DNA of 64,000 nucleotides from Gleimia europaea ACS-120-V-Col10b (GTDB taxonomy: Bacteria > Actinomycetota > Actinomycetes > Actinomycetales > Actinomycetaceae). Position 1 is the stretch's first letter; every line of letters starts with the position of its first letter. Both the position numbers and the translations under genes were made by a program. Below are positions 39,554 to 49,817 of the stretch, one piece after another. Where the stretch lies: contig NZ_KE150268.1 in the NCBI RefSeq assembly GCF_000411155.1, positions 75,794 to 139,793 of the forward strand, read 5' to 3'. Below the pieces are notes generated by a model. That model did not search any database. It saw only the letters and a list, made by a program, of their open reading frames with translations, and was not told the DNA's origin.

Positions 39554-39615
39554 CAATCTGCGCCAACTGGTCCTGGTCCAGCTAGAAACAGCGCAGCTTA
39601 GCCCAGCTAGGCAAC

Positions 39616-40386
39616 CTATATTGTCATGTAGCGCTTTGCGAGCGCGGCGGCACCTACAATGCCCGCAGTGTTGAACAACTTGGCGGGAACCATGGGTGTT
39701 TTGATGTCGATTAGTGGAATGAACTGGTCATGTTTCTTAGACACGCCGCCGCCCACAACAAACAGGTCGGGGGTGAACAGCATTTCTAGGTGAGAGTAGT
39801 ATTTGGTGAGCCGCTTTGCCCACTTCTTAAACGACAGGCCTTCAGCGGTGCGCACTCCCGATGAAGCGCGAGATTCCGCATCGTAGCCATCGATTTCAAT
39901 GTGGCCGAGCTCCGTATTGGGCTGCAACTGTCCGTTGTAGATCATCGCAGTGCCGATGCCGGTGCCTAGCGTGGTGACAATCACGAGGCCGTCAACGCCC
40001 TTGGCTGCGCCGAAGACGACCTCGGCGTAACCGGCAGCGTCAGCATCATTAACGGGGTATACCTTGCGGCCAAGTTCAGCTTCCATTAACTCGGTGACGT
40101 TCACACCTTCCCATGACTTGTGCAAATTGGCCATGAACAAAACCACGCCGTGTGAGACAGGAGCGGGGAACGTGATGCCAACAGGCATGTCAGCAGGCAA
40201 ATCAAACTGGTAAATCAGTTCTTTACAGGTTTGCGCTACGGCTTTGGGAGTGGACTTTTTTGGCGTGGGGATGCGCACGCGCTCGGTAGCGAACTCGCCG
40301 GTGTCAAGGTTGACCACGGCTCCCTTGATACCAGAGCCGCCGATGTCTATGCCAAAAGCAAGGTTTTGTTCCACTGCTTGTTCCAT
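39616..40386 (-). CDS. ppgK: Polyphosphate glucokinase (ROK family)
   Basis: A 256-residue ROK-family kinase phosphorylating glucose with polyphosphate or ATP. Phosphate-binding GIDIGGSGIKGAVV is at the N-terminus; VPVND-type NDADAAGYAEVVFGAA, TTLGTGIGTAMIY, and ELGHIEIDG follow. PpgK rather than a repressor is indicated by the absence of a DNA-binding domain and by the short length. ATG 40386 has AAGGAG upstream; in-frame upstream codons overlap map and are ignored. map ends 16 nt before it, so panB-map-ppgK may be one transcript. It would phosphorylate glucose released by LacZ. Confidence 0.9.
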   Translation of the reverse strand: MEQAVEQNLAFGIDIGGSGIKGAVVNLDTGEFATERVRIPTPKKSTPKAVAQTCKELIYQFDLPADMPVGITFPAPVSHGVVLFMANLHKSWEGVNVTELMEAELGRKVYPVNDADAAGYAEVVFGAAKGVDGLVIVTTLGTGIGTAMIYNGQLQPNTELGHIEIDGYDAESRASSGVRTAEGLSFKKWAKRLTKYYSHLEMLFTPDLFVVGGGVSKKHDQFIPLIDIKTPMVPAKLFNTAGIVGAAALAKRYMTI

Positions 40387-40402
40387 GGTGTGCTCCTTAG
40401 TT

Positions 40403-41287
40403 TTAGCGCAGGGTGAGGATCTCGGCGCCGTCCTCGGTAACTGCGATCGTGTGTTCAAACTGGGCGGTACGAGATCGGTCTTTGGTGACAACCGTCCAGT
40501 CGTCGTCCCACTGCTCCCATTCGATGGAACCGAGAGTGAGCATTGGCTCAACGGTGAAGACCATGCCAACTTCCATTATTTCGGTTGCGCGCGGCGAATC
40601 ATAGTGAGGGATGATGAGCCCGGAATGGAAGGCTTCGCCAACGCCATGCCCCGTGTAGTCGCGCACTACACCGTAGTCGAAGCGCTTGGCGTACTTTTCA
40701 ATGACCCGACCAATCACGTTGATTTCACGGCCAGGCGCGATTGCCTTAATCCCGCGATACATAGCTTTCTCGGTGCGCTCGCAGAGCAGGCGAGATTCCT
40801 CATCAACCTCACCAACGGTAAACATGGCGCAAGTGTCGCCGTGTACCCCGTCGATGTAGGCGGTTACGTCGATGTTGACAATGTCGCCCTCTTCTAGGGG
40901 GCGCGAGTCGGGGATCCCGTGGCAAATCACTTCATTGATGGAGGTGCAACACGATTTCTTGAAGCCCATGTAGTCAAGGCAGGAAGGGTAGGCGTCTTGT
41001 CCGATGATGTAGTCGTGAACTATTTGATCCAAGTGGTCAGTGGTTACGCCAGGTGCTACAGCCTCGCCGGCTTTAGCTAGAGCATCGGCCGCGATTTTGC
41101 CAGCCCGGCGGATCTTCGCAATGGTTTCAGGCGTTTTGATATCAGAGGTGGTGACTACCTCCGGCCCGTCATGAAACAGGTATTCGGGTCGCTCAATGTG
41201 GTCTGGAACGTGTCGCTTAGGAGAGATGAGTCCCGGTTTTGTGTTACCGAGCGGGGCGCGAAGCGCTAGCTGTGATGCGGAGGTCAT
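40403..41287 (-). CDS. map: Methionine aminopeptidase, type I
   Basis: A 294-residue metalloprotease removing initiator methionine after deformylation. Metal ligands appear in [27 protein letters not shown] (the two Asp), [16 protein letters not shown] and FEHTIAV. The N-terminal ~45-residue extension ([12 protein letters not shown]) is the type Ic linker found in actinobacteria. The start lies 12 nt after panB, with only GAGAGCAAG as a weak ribosome site. Confidence 0.95.
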   Translation of the reverse strand: MTSASQLALRAPLGNTKPGLISPKRHVPDHIERPEYLFHDGPEVVTTSDIKTPETIAKIRRAGKIAADALAKAGEAVAPGVTTDHLDQIVHDYIIGQDAYPSCLDYMGFKKSCCTSINEVICHGIPDSRPLEEGDIVNIDVTAYIDGVHGDTCAMFTVGEVDEESRLLCERTEKAMYRGIKAIAPGREINVIGRVIEKYAKRFDYGVVRDYTGHGVGEAFHSGLIIPHYDSPRATEIMEVGMVFTVEPMLTLGSIEWEQWDDDWTVVTKDRSRTAQFEHTIAVTEDGAEILTLR

Positions 41288-41299
41288 GAATCTTGCTCT

Positions 41300-42133
41300 C
41301 TAGTTGGTTTTGTAATGGTCTGGGCCGGGGAAGGATCCGTCTTTCACTTCTTCGGTGTAGGCAGAAACCGCGTCTTTTAGGCTTTCGCGCAGGTTTGTGA
41401 ATTTCTTGACGAAGCTTGGCACCCACTCGTACATGCCGGCCATATCAGCCCAGACAAGTACCTGCCCGTCCGTGTCCGGTCCGGCTCCAATTCCAATGGT
41501 AGGAACATGCAGGGCATCGGTCACGGCTTTGGCAACCGGGGCGGGAACGAGTTCGAGGACGATGGCAACCGCTCCAGCTGCTTGTAGCGCGAGTGCGTCG
41601 TCAATCATCTTCTGTTTAGCCTCGCCGCGCCCTTGCATTCGGGGGCCTCCGAGGGCATTTTCTGACTGTGGTGTGAACCCCAGGTGTCCTACAACGGGGA
41701 TACCCGCCTGGGTGAGTAGTGCAACGGTGTGAGCGACTTCGGCACCCCCCTCGAGCTTGACGGCATTCGCTCCCACGCGGATGAGGCGGACAGCGTTATC
41801 GAATGCCACTTGCGAGTTCGCCTCGTACGCTCCAAACGGCAGGTCGGCTACAACGATCGGTCGGTTCACGCAGCGAGCCACAGCGGCGGTCGCGCGCTCC
41901 ATGTCCTCCATGAGGACGGGAATGGTTGAGCCGTAGCCGAGTTGCACGTTGCCGTAACTATCTCCAACGAGGATCATGTCCACCCCGGCCTCTTCAAAAA
42001 TGGGGGCGGTGAGCGCGTCGTATGCGGTAATCATCGTGAGCTTACGTCCGGCCTGTTTGGCCATCGCAAGGTGATGCATACGCCACTTTTTCGGTTCTTT
42101 GAACGATTCTTGGGCTGTATCTTCACTCGTCAT
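41300..42133 (-). CDS. panB: 3-methyl-2-oxobutanoate hydroxymethyltransferase (ketopantoate hydroxymethyltransferase)
   Basis: The first committed enzyme of pantothenate synthesis, adding a hydroxymethyl group to 3-methyl-2-oxobutanoate. The 277-residue TIM-barrel protein has ITAYDALTAPIFEEAGVDMI, LVGDSYGNVQLGY (metal Asp), VKLEGG, GHLGFTPQ and GIGAGPDTDGQVLVW. The start is supported by CATAAT 7 nt upstream of the ATG (leaderless type). panC and panD are not in the window. A coenzyme A supply role is clear; the local pairing with map and ppgK has no obvious metabolic logic. Confidence 0.95.
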   Translation of the reverse strand: MTSEDTAQESFKEPKKWRMHHLAMAKQAGRKLTMITAYDALTAPIFEEAGVDMILVGDSYGNVQLGYGSTIPVLMEDMERATAAVARCVNRPIVVADLPFGAYEANSQVAFDNAVRLIRVGANAVKLEGGAEVAHTVALLTQAGIPVVGHLGFTPQSENALGGPRMQGRGEAKQKMIDDALALQAAGAVAIVLELVPAPVAKAVTDALHVPTIGIGAGPDTDGQVLVWADMAGMYEWVPSFVKKFTNLRESLKDAVSAYTEEVKDGSFPGPDHYKTN

Positions 42134-42140
42134 AAATCCA

Positions 42141-42146
42141 ATTATG
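42141..42146 (-). promoter_or_regulatory. -10 box of panB (leaderless start)
   Basis: On the minus strand CATAAT precedes the ATG by 7 nt (TGGATTT). No ribosome-binding site is visible. Confidence 0.5.
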
Positions 42147-42260
42147 CGCGGTAGCGTACAAAAGTCACTTCATGTGTTTTACGCGTGAGCTATTCGTCTA
42201 GAAAAGTGGGACAATTCCGCAGTTAGAGGCCGTAGGCGTTAGTCTGGTAGTCGTTGATAA

Positions 42261-43367
<1,107 letters not shown>

Positions 43368-43369
43368 GC

Positions 43370-46021
43370 ATGCCAAACGTACCGATTTCTTGGCTTCGCG
43401 ATCACGTGGAGGTTCTCCCCGGTACGGACGCGCAGCGCCTCGCCGCCGACCTGGTGAAGGTTGGTTTAGAAGAAGAGACGATTCACCGTGCAGCTGTGCA
43501 AGGCCCGCTGGTGGTCGGTCGCGTACTCACGTTGGAAGCCAAAGAGCAGACCAACGGCAAGATCATTAACTACTGTCGCGTGGATGTTGGCGCTCATAAC
43601 GATGCTCCTGGTGAAGGCAAAGAGCCTTCGGATTTGCCCTCGCGTGGAATCATTTGCGGCGCCCACAACTTCGGGGTGGGAGACCTAGTTGTCGTTGTCC
43701 TTCCCGGCGGCGTCCTTCCCGGCGATTTCGTGATTTCCGCACGTAAAACCTACGGGCACATTTCTGACGGCATGATTTGTTCCGAACGCGAACTCGGCCT
43801 GTCGGATGAGCACGACGGCATCATCGTGCTTACAGAAAAATTTGATGAAAGCGAGATTCCTGCGCCAGGTGAGGACGTGATCGGCCTGCTCGGACTGGGC
43901 GAGGAACTACTGGAAATCAACGTCACGCCAGATCGAGGCTACTGCTTTTCCATGCGCGGCGTTGCAAGAGAATACTCACATTCAACGGGCGCGAAGTTCA
44001 CGGATCCCGGTCTTGCGCAAAACCTGCAGACCCAGCCTCCGGCTGGCAACGCCGAAGGTTTCGAGATCCAGGTTGAGGACGAGGCTCCGATTCATGGCAA
44101 GGTAGGTTGCGACAGGTTTGTGACCCGCATCGTGCGCGGTATCAACCCAAATGCACCGACGCCAGCGTGGATGGTTAAGCGCCTCGAAGCAATGGGCATG
44201 CGCTCCATCTCGCTACCGGTTGACATCACCAACTACGTGATGCTGGATCTGGGCCAGCCCCTACACGCTTACGATTTGCATGCACTTGCAGAGCCGATCG
44301 TGGTGCGCCGCGCAAATGCTGGCGAGACGCTAGTAACCCTCGACGAGGTCGAACGCAAGCTGGACGCCGAAGACCTGCTGATTACCGATAGTCCTAACGG
44401 CCAGCGTGGTAGCCGAATCCTTGGCCTGGCTGGCGTGATGGGCGGCCAGTATTCAGAGGTCGAGGAGACCACTACTGACGTTCTGGTTGAGGCCGCTCAC
44501 TTCCACGCCGTCTCTATTGCGCGCACTTCACGTCGCCACAAGATCCCGTCGGAGGCCGCAAAGCGATTTGAGCGTGGTGTGGACCCCGAGCTTCCCCCGG
44601 TTGCAGCGCAACGTGTGGTTGATCTGCTCGTGGAATACGGTGGTGGCGTGGCAGACGCGCCGGTTACCGATTACAACGAGGTTCCCGAGCGTAAAGCCAT
44701 CGAGATGAAACTGGGCGAACCGGCCCGCTTGACCGGTGTTGAGTATGGCGAGCAGCGAGTTGTTGAGCTTCTCGAAATGATTGGCGCCACGGTTGAACGC
44801 CGGGAAGATGTTCTTCTTGTGACGGTTCCCTCCTGGCGGCCGGATCTGACGCAGCCGTGTGACCTTGTAGAAGAGATCGCCCGCCTAGATGGTTATGACA
44901 ACATTGAGCCGGTACTTCCCAAGGCGCCGGCAGGTGTTGGATTGCCTAAGGCGCAGGTGGCTCGCCGTTTCGCGGCGCGCACGCTTGCGGATCGCGGTTT
45001 TGTTGAGGTGGGATCCTATCCGTTTATAGGTGATGCGCACGATCGCCAGCGCATTTTGTCTGGCGATGAGCGCCGCGAGGTTGTAACTCTTCGTAATCCG
45101 CTAGTGGATGGCGCGCCAAATATGCGCTCTTCCATCATTGATACGCTTTTAGAAACTGCGCAGCGCAACGCTGCCCGTGGAGCTGAATCCGTTCGCGTTT
45201 TCGAACTGGGTATGGTTACGCGCCCGCAGGGTACTAAGCCTTCGCCCATTCCTTCGGCAGAGCAGCGCCCCAGTGGCCGCGAGATCGGAGCTCTTCATCG
45301 CGGAACCCCCAAGCAGCCGTGGCACCTTGGTCTTGTTGCCGGTGGATCAGCGGTTGGTAGTGGTATTCGTGCCGGTTCGCGCGATTTCGATTGGGCTGAC
45401 ATTTTAGAGGCCGCCCTGGCGGTTGGTTCCGCGCTGGGCGTGCGGGTAGAAGTGGCGTCTCTGTACCGCGATCCGCAGGTTCAGTTGCCCCATGGAAAGC
45501 CTGCTCCAAAACCGGTTGCTACCCCGGCGGAAGCCGCGCCGTGGCATCCGGGTCGCTCCGCAGTACTGTTCGTCAGGCAAAAGAAAAATTTGGTTGAAGT
45601 TGGTCGTGCGGGCGAGCTTCATCCGGCCGTGGTGAAGGAATACGGTTTGCCTAAGCGCTCGGGTGCTCTTGAGCTCGACCTAGATGCACTGATCAAAGCA
45701 ATGCCGGCTAACCCGATTACGGTTTCTGGCGTATCTACTTTCCCTGTGGTGAAAGAAGACATTGCGGTGGTTTTGGATGCGGATATCCCTGTCGCCATGG
45801 TAGTTGATGCGATCTACGCTGCTGGGTCAGACCTGCTTGAAGACGTGGAACTGTTCGACGAATACCGTGGATCGCAAATCGATGAAGGCAAGCGATCGCT
45901 CGCTTTTGCGTTACGTATGCGCGCATCCGATCACACGCTGAAGTCAGATGAGACGGCGCGGGTTAGAGAAGCGATCATCACGCGTCTTTCTAACCAGCTG
46001 GGCGCGAAACTACGCGCCTAA
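43370..46021 (+). CDS. pheT: Phenylalanyl-tRNA synthetase beta subunit
   Basis: An 883-residue subunit. The N-terminus VPISWLRDHVEV leads into the OB-fold tRNA-binding domain (about 40-160), then the B3/B4 editing domain (LLEINVTPDRGYCFSM), B5 (ARRFAARTLADRGFVEV-adjacent), the catalytic-like core and the C-terminal ferredoxin-fold anticodon domain (PVVKEDIAVVLD ... EGKRSLAFALRMR). It is slightly longer than the usual ~800-850 residues. Immediate downstream position and 3-nt spacing show co-translation with pheS. Confidence 0.95.
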   Translation: MPNVPISWLRDHVEVLPGTDAQRLAADLVKVGLEEETIHRAAVQGPLVVGRVLTLEAKEQTNGKIINYCRVDVGAHNDAPGEGKEPSDLPSRGIICGAHNFGVGDLVVVVLPGGVLPGDFVISARKTYGHISDGMICSERELGLSDEHDGIIVLTEKFDESEIPAPGEDVIGLLGLGEELLEINVTPDRGYCFSMRGVAREYSHSTGAKFTDPGLAQNLQTQPPAGNAEGFEIQVEDEAPIHGKVGCDRFVTRIVRGINPNAPTPAWMVKRLEAMGMRSISLPVDITNYVMLDLGQPLHAYDLHALAEPIVVRRANAGETLVTLDEVERKLDAEDLLITDSPNGQRGSRILGLAGVMGGQYSEVEETTTDVLVEAAHFHAVSIARTSRRHKIPSEAAKRFERGVDPELPPVAAQRVVDLLVEYGGGVADAPVTDYNEVPERKAIEMKLGEPARLTGVEYGEQRVVELLEMIGATVERREDVLLVTVPSWRPDLTQPCDLVEEIARLDGYDNIEPVLPKAPAGVGLPKAQVARRFAARTLADRGFVEVGSYPFIGDAHDRQRILSGDERREVVTLRNPLVDGAPNMRSSIIDTLLETAQRNAARGAESVRVFELGMVTRPQGTKPSPIPSAEQRPSGREIGALHRGTPKQPWHLGLVAGGSAVGSGIRAGSRDFDWADILEAALAVGSALGVRVEVASLYRDPQVQLPHGKPAPKPVATPAEAAPWHPGRSAVLFVRQKKNLVEVGRAGELHPAVVKEYGLPKRSGALELDLDALIKAMPANPITVSGVSTFPVVKEDIAVVLDADIPVAMVVDAIYAAGSDLLEDVELFDEYRGSQIDEGKRSLAFALRMRASDHTLKSDETARVREAIITRLSNQLGAKLRA

Positions 46022-46112
46022 TCAAGAAAGCGGAGGGTTCGCTTGTAGGTGCTTACTGTGAACTCCTCGTCGCAAACTGTGCTATTGGCATCAAATAAGG
46101 CAGACTAGAGCT

Positions 46113-46607
46113 ATGAAGATTTTGGTTGTATGGGCATCTCGCCACGGCTCCACTCGTGACATCGCCAACGCGATTTACGAGGAGCTTCGTAGCGAGGGTA
46201 TTGACGTAGACATTGTCAATGCTGCGGACGCGAAGGACATTTCTGAATACGGCGGTGTTGTGCTCGGTTCTTCCGTGCATATGACGCAGTGGGAAGAGTC
46301 GATGCGTATCTTCATGAAGGAGCATCAGGCGGAGCTGTTTGAGAAGCATCTGTGGACGTTCTCTGCGGGGCTGTCTTCGGTTCCTACGGGGCTGGTCAAG
46401 GATCCGGCTCGCGTGGGTGCCACCCAGATCGGTGTGCAGCCGCGGATGAACAAGCAGTTTTCCGGATGCCTTGATCCCTCCAAACTGTCGTTGCGTGAAC
46501 GCACAATCGCTCGCCTCGGCGGTGCGGCTGAGGGGGACTTCCGCGATTGGGATGACATTCGCGGATGGGCACGTGCCGTAGCGAAAGATGTGAAGTCCCT
46601 TCGCTAA
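46113..46607 (+). CDS. Flavodoxin-domain protein (HemG/protoporphyrinogen oxidase-like)
   Basis: A 164-residue protein of the flavodoxin-5 type. The FMN phosphate loop is at 9-16 (SRHGSTRD), followed by GVVLGSSVHMTQWEESM and WTFSAGLSSVPTG. It resembles the HemG-type flavodoxin group, but no haem-synthesis neighbours are present, so the substrate is uncertain. CAGACT lies 6 nt before the ATG and no Shine-Dalgarno is seen, consistent with a leaderless start. It lies between pheT and argC as a single gene. Confidence 0.8.
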   Translation: MKILVVWASRHGSTRDIANAIYEELRSEGIDVDIVNAADAKDISEYGGVVLGSSVHMTQWEESMRIFMKEHQAELFEKHLWTFSAGLSSVPTGLVKDPARVGATQIGVQPRMNKQFSGCLDPSKLSLRERTIARLGGAAEGDFRDWDDIRGWARAVAKDVKSLR

Positions 46608-46659
46608 CACTGTCTCCGACTCATTTCTTGGGCCGGGGCTTCATTATGCAAACACCTAG

Positions 46660-46690
46660 TTGATAACTATTCATTCGATGTTATAGTTAT
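46660..46690 (+). promoter_or_regulatory. argC promoter with overlapping inverted repeat
   Basis: TTGATA (46660-46665), a 16-nt spacer and TATAGT (46682-46687), the best promoter match in the window. The ATG of argC follows after 7 nt, so the mRNA is leaderless. ATAACTAT (46663-46670) and ATAGTTAT (46683-46690) form an inverted repeat spanning both boxes, a plausible ArgR operator, although the spacing is unlike the classic 18-bp ARG box. Confidence 0.65.
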
Positions 46691-46694
46691 TCGC

Positions 46695-47765
46695 ATGAGT
46701 GTTTCTGTTGGAATTGTTGGTGCTTCGGGTTTTGCGGGTAGCGAGATTGCTCGTATTCTAAGTGAACATCCACATTTTGATGTCCAAGTACTTGCGGCCG
46801 CTTCTTCTGCAGGCACTAGATTTGGCGATCTAAATCCACATATTCCGGCATTGGCAGACAAGATTATTCAACCTGCCGATATTGTTTCCCTCTCTTCTCT
46901 CGATCTGGTTTTTGTGGCGCTGCCGCACGGCAAGTCAGCTGATATTACGAGCGCCTTAGCCGGCGGGCCCGTGGTTATTGATGCCGGAGCGGATCATCGT
47001 CTCACCTCGAAGGCAGCGTGGCAGAAGTTCTACGGGGGCCCGTACATGCAGGCGTGGGACTACGCGATGCCAGAACTCATTCACCAGTGCGAGGCGGCCG
47101 CCATCGTCTCAGGGAAGCAGAAAAAGGCTGCTAAACAGCGTGAAATTTTGCGAGGCTCGCGCGCTGTAGCGGTTCCGGGATGTAATGTGACCGCCGTGAC
47201 GCTTGCGATGATGCCGGCGGTGGCTGCGGGATTTGTGAGCGCGGGGCCAATGATAGCCACGCTCGCAGTTGGTTATTCCGGCGCGGGGCGCAGCCCGAAA
47301 CCGCATTTGATGGCAACCAATGCCCTATCGAACATCGCCCCTTACTCGGCGGGAGGCAAACATCGCCATATTCCAGAGATCGTGCAAAACCTGCAGGTTT
47401 GTGGAGCCAGTGACATCCGGGTGGAGATGACGCCCGTTCTTGTTCCAACTTCGCGGGGAATAGTGGCAGTTGTGAACGCCGCTATGGATGGCGTCTCTAA
47501 CGCGCAGTTGCAGGCGGCATACCGGACTGCATACGGGCAAGAGCGTTTGATCGAATTTATTGCGGACTACCCGCAGTCCGGACCCGTGGTGGGAACAGGG
47601 CGCGCGCAAGTATGGGCGGGTGTAAATCCGGATACGGGTTCGCTGACCGCGATGGCGGCGATAGATAATCTGGGTAAAGGCACGGCTGCGGCGGCAGTTC
47701 AGGCGGCCAATCTTGCGTTTGGTTTTGACGAGTACCTCGGCATTTACATGAACGGAGTGTTGTGA
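46695..47765 (+). CDS. argC: N-acetyl-gamma-glutamyl-phosphate reductase
   Basis: The third step of arginine synthesis, reducing N-acetylglutamyl phosphate with NADPH. The 356-residue protein has the cofactor loop VGIVGASGFAGSE, catalytic Cys in AVPGCNVTAVTL, and GYSGAGRSP. It is the first gene of the arginine operon. ATG is placed 7 nt after a TATAGT -10 box with no Shine-Dalgarno. argJ starts in its stop codon (TGATG). Confidence 0.95.
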   Translation: MSVSVGIVGASGFAGSEIARILSEHPHFDVQVLAAASSAGTRFGDLNPHIPALADKIIQPADIVSLSSLDLVFVALPHGKSADITSALAGGPVVIDAGADHRLTSKAAWQKFYGGPYMQAWDYAMPELIHQCEAAAIVSGKQKKAAKQREILRGSRAVAVPGCNVTAVTLAMMPAVAAGFVSAGPMIATLAVGYSGAGRSPKPHLMATNALSNIAPYSAGGKHRHIPEIVQNLQVCGASDIRVEMTPVLVPTSRGIVAVVNAAMDGVSNAQLQAAYRTAYGQERLIEFIADYPQSGPVVGTGRAQVWAGVNPDTGSLTAMAAIDNLGKGTAAAAVQAANLAFGFDEYLGIYMNGVL

Positions 47766-48934
47766 TGGGGACGGGTGTTTGTTTCCCAAAGGGGTTTGTC
47801 GCAGCCGCCGTTGCGGCAGGTTTAAAGGCTTCGGGCTCCAAAGACCTGGCACTGGTTGTAAATCAGGGCGCTTTGCCTGGAGCGGCGGCAGTCTTCACGT
47901 CTAACCGCGTAGTTGCAGAGCCTGTTAAGTTCTCCCAAGCGCAGATGCAAAACGGCGTGGTTACCCACGTGTTACTCAATTCGGGCAACGCTAATGCGTG
48001 TACGGGAGAGCAGGGGCGCAAAGATGTGCAGGCTTGCGTGAGTGCACTTTCGCGCTCGGCGGATGTGAGCCAGGCGAAAATCGCGGTTTGTTCTACGGGA
48101 GTTATCGGTGAGTACCTCGATACGGAGGCGGTCACGCGGGCGATTCCAACGCTGGTCAGCGACCTTAGCGCGTCGGGAGCAGCCAATGCGGCCTCGGCAA
48201 TCATGACTACCGATACGATCCCAAAACAGGTAGAGCTAGAGGTAGACGGGTGGCGCATTGGAGGTATGGCCAAGGGAGCAGGAATGCTCGCGCCCGCGCT
48301 TGCAACCATGCTCTGCGTAATAACAACCGATGCGGTTATTGATAGCGACACCCTAGATAGCGCGCTTGGCCGCGCCGTCCAAATGAGTTTCAATCGTCTG
48401 GATACGGACGGGTGCATGTCCACGAATGACACGGTGATAGTGCTCGCTTCAGGAGAGTCGGGGATTACGCCAGATGAGACAGCTTTTGGCGCCGCACTGG
48501 AACAGGCGTGCACGAAGCTTGCGAAGATGCTCCGTGACGACGCAGAGGGGGCAGAACACTTCGTTAACATCACGGTTAGTGGTGCAAGTAGTGAGACGGC
48601 CGCAGTTGAGGTGGCGCGCGCAGTGTCGCGTTCAAACTTGGTAAAAACCGCGATTTTTGGCAACGACCCAAACTGGGGGCGCATTTTGTCACAGATTGGC
48701 ACGGTTCCAAGCTGGGTGGCCCCGTTTGACGTTGGCAAGGTGAACGTGTCGATTAATGGCGTGATGATTTGCAAGAACGGCGGTATTGGCAAGCCAAAGG
48801 AAGCGCTTGATTTGGCGGCCTCCAAGGAGGTTGCGATCGAGATTGACTTGGGGGCGGGCAGTAGTGGCGCAACGGTTTACACAACTGATTTGACGCACGC
48901 TTACGTACACGAGAACAGCGCCTACACGTCATGA
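47765..48934 (+). CDS. argJ: Glutamate N-acetyltransferase / amino-acid acetyltransferase (ArgJ)
   Basis: ArgJ recycles the acetyl group from N-acetylornithine to glutamate. The 389-residue precursor has the autocleavage site in GMLAPALATMLCVITTDA, where the Thr of ATML is the nucleophile of the beta chain; the N-terminal chain begins CFPKGFVAAAV. The C-terminus has GNDPNWGRILSQIG. Whether it is mono- or bifunctional cannot be told; no argA is visible here. ATG 47765 (overlapping the argC stop by one base) is preferred over GTG 47762. Confidence 0.94.
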   Translation: MGTGVCFPKGFVAAAVAAGLKASGSKDLALVVNQGALPGAAAVFTSNRVVAEPVKFSQAQMQNGVVTHVLLNSGNANACTGEQGRKDVQACVSALSRSADVSQAKIAVCSTGVIGEYLDTEAVTRAIPTLVSDLSASGAANAASAIMTTDTIPKQVELEVDGWRIGGMAKGAGMLAPALATMLCVITTDAVIDSDTLDSALGRAVQMSFNRLDTDGCMSTNDTVIVLASGESGITPDETAFGAALEQACTKLAKMLRDDAEGAEHFVNITVSGASSETAAVEVARAVSRSNLVKTAIFGNDPNWGRILSQIGTVPSWVAPFDVGKVNVSINGVMICKNGGIGKPKEALDLAASKEVAIEIDLGAGSSGATVYTTDLTHAYVHENSAYTS

Positions 48935-49815
48935 GTAGTCTTTCAGCATTGGATAAGACCAAGATTTTACTTGAGTCAGAGCCTTGGTTACGGCGTTATT
49001 CGGGCCGCAAAGTAGTGATCAAGTACGGCGGAAACGCGATGATTTCGCCGCAGCTACAACGCGCGTTCGCGGTTGACGTGTCGTTCTTGCACACGTGGGG
49101 CGTGCATCCGATCGTGGTGCATGGGGGTGGCCCACAGATAAACGAAATGCTTGATCGCCTGGGCTTACAGGCCCCATTTTCCGGGGGTTTTCGCGTGACA
49201 ACGCCTGAAGTTATGGAGGTGGTGCGCATGGTTCTGGCGGGAAAGGTGCAGCGTGAACTCGTGTCGCTTCTGAATGAGCGCTCGATTGCCGCGGTGGGGC
49301 TTTCGGGTGAGGACGCCGCACTGTTGCACGCGAGGCGCAAAGTACAGATAGTTGATGGGCGGCCCATTGATTTGGGACAGGTCGGTGACGTGGCGGGAGT
49401 GAACCCAGCGCCGGTGGAGGATCTGGTTAGCCACGGCCGTATCCCGGTAATTTCTTCGATCGCGATCGATGAGGATGCCCCCGGTGATGTTCTTAACGTG
49501 AACGCGGACGCGGCTGCAGCGGCCATCGCGGTGGCCGTAGGTGCACAAAAGCTCATAATGCTCACTGACGTAGAGGGGATTTACCGCGACTTTGCGGACA
49601 AGTCTTCGTTACTCAATCGCATGAGCCGCACGCAACTGGAAGAGCTGATGCCCGCGCTCTCTTCGGGCATGATCCCGAAGGCGCAGGCCGCTTTATCCGC
49701 GCTCGAGGGCGGTGTTGAGCAGGTGCATGTGATTGACGGGTGTGTTCCCCACTCGATGCTCTTGGAGGTTTTCACCGACGAGGGCGTGGGCACAATGATT
49801 ACTGAGGAGGGTTAG
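48931..49815 (+). CDS. argB: Acetylglutamate kinase
   Basis: Phosphorylates N-acetylglutamate. The 294-residue amino-acid-kinase fold shows VVIKYGGNAM (phosphate-binding), PIVVHGGGPQINEML, and VNADAAAAAIAVAVGAQKLIMLTDVEGIY. The N-terminal helix that mediates arginine feedback inhibition in hexameric enzymes is present (about 1-25), so feedback control is plausible. The start overlaps argJ by 4 nt (ATGA). argD follows after 2 nt. Confidence 0.95.
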   Translation: MSSLSALDKTKILLESEPWLRRYSGRKVVIKYGGNAMISPQLQRAFAVDVSFLHTWGVHPIVVHGGGPQINEMLDRLGLQAPFSGGFRVTTPEVMEVVRMVLAGKVQRELVSLLNERSIAAVGLSGEDAALLHARRKVQIVDGRPIDLGQVGDVAGVNPAPVEDLVSHGRIPVISSIAIDEDAPGDVLNVNADAAAAAIAVAVGAQKLIMLTDVEGIYRDFADKSSLLNRMSRTQLEELMPALSSGMIPKAQAALSALEGGVEQVHVIDGCVPHSMLLEVFTDEGVGTMITEEG

Positions 49816-49817
49816 CG

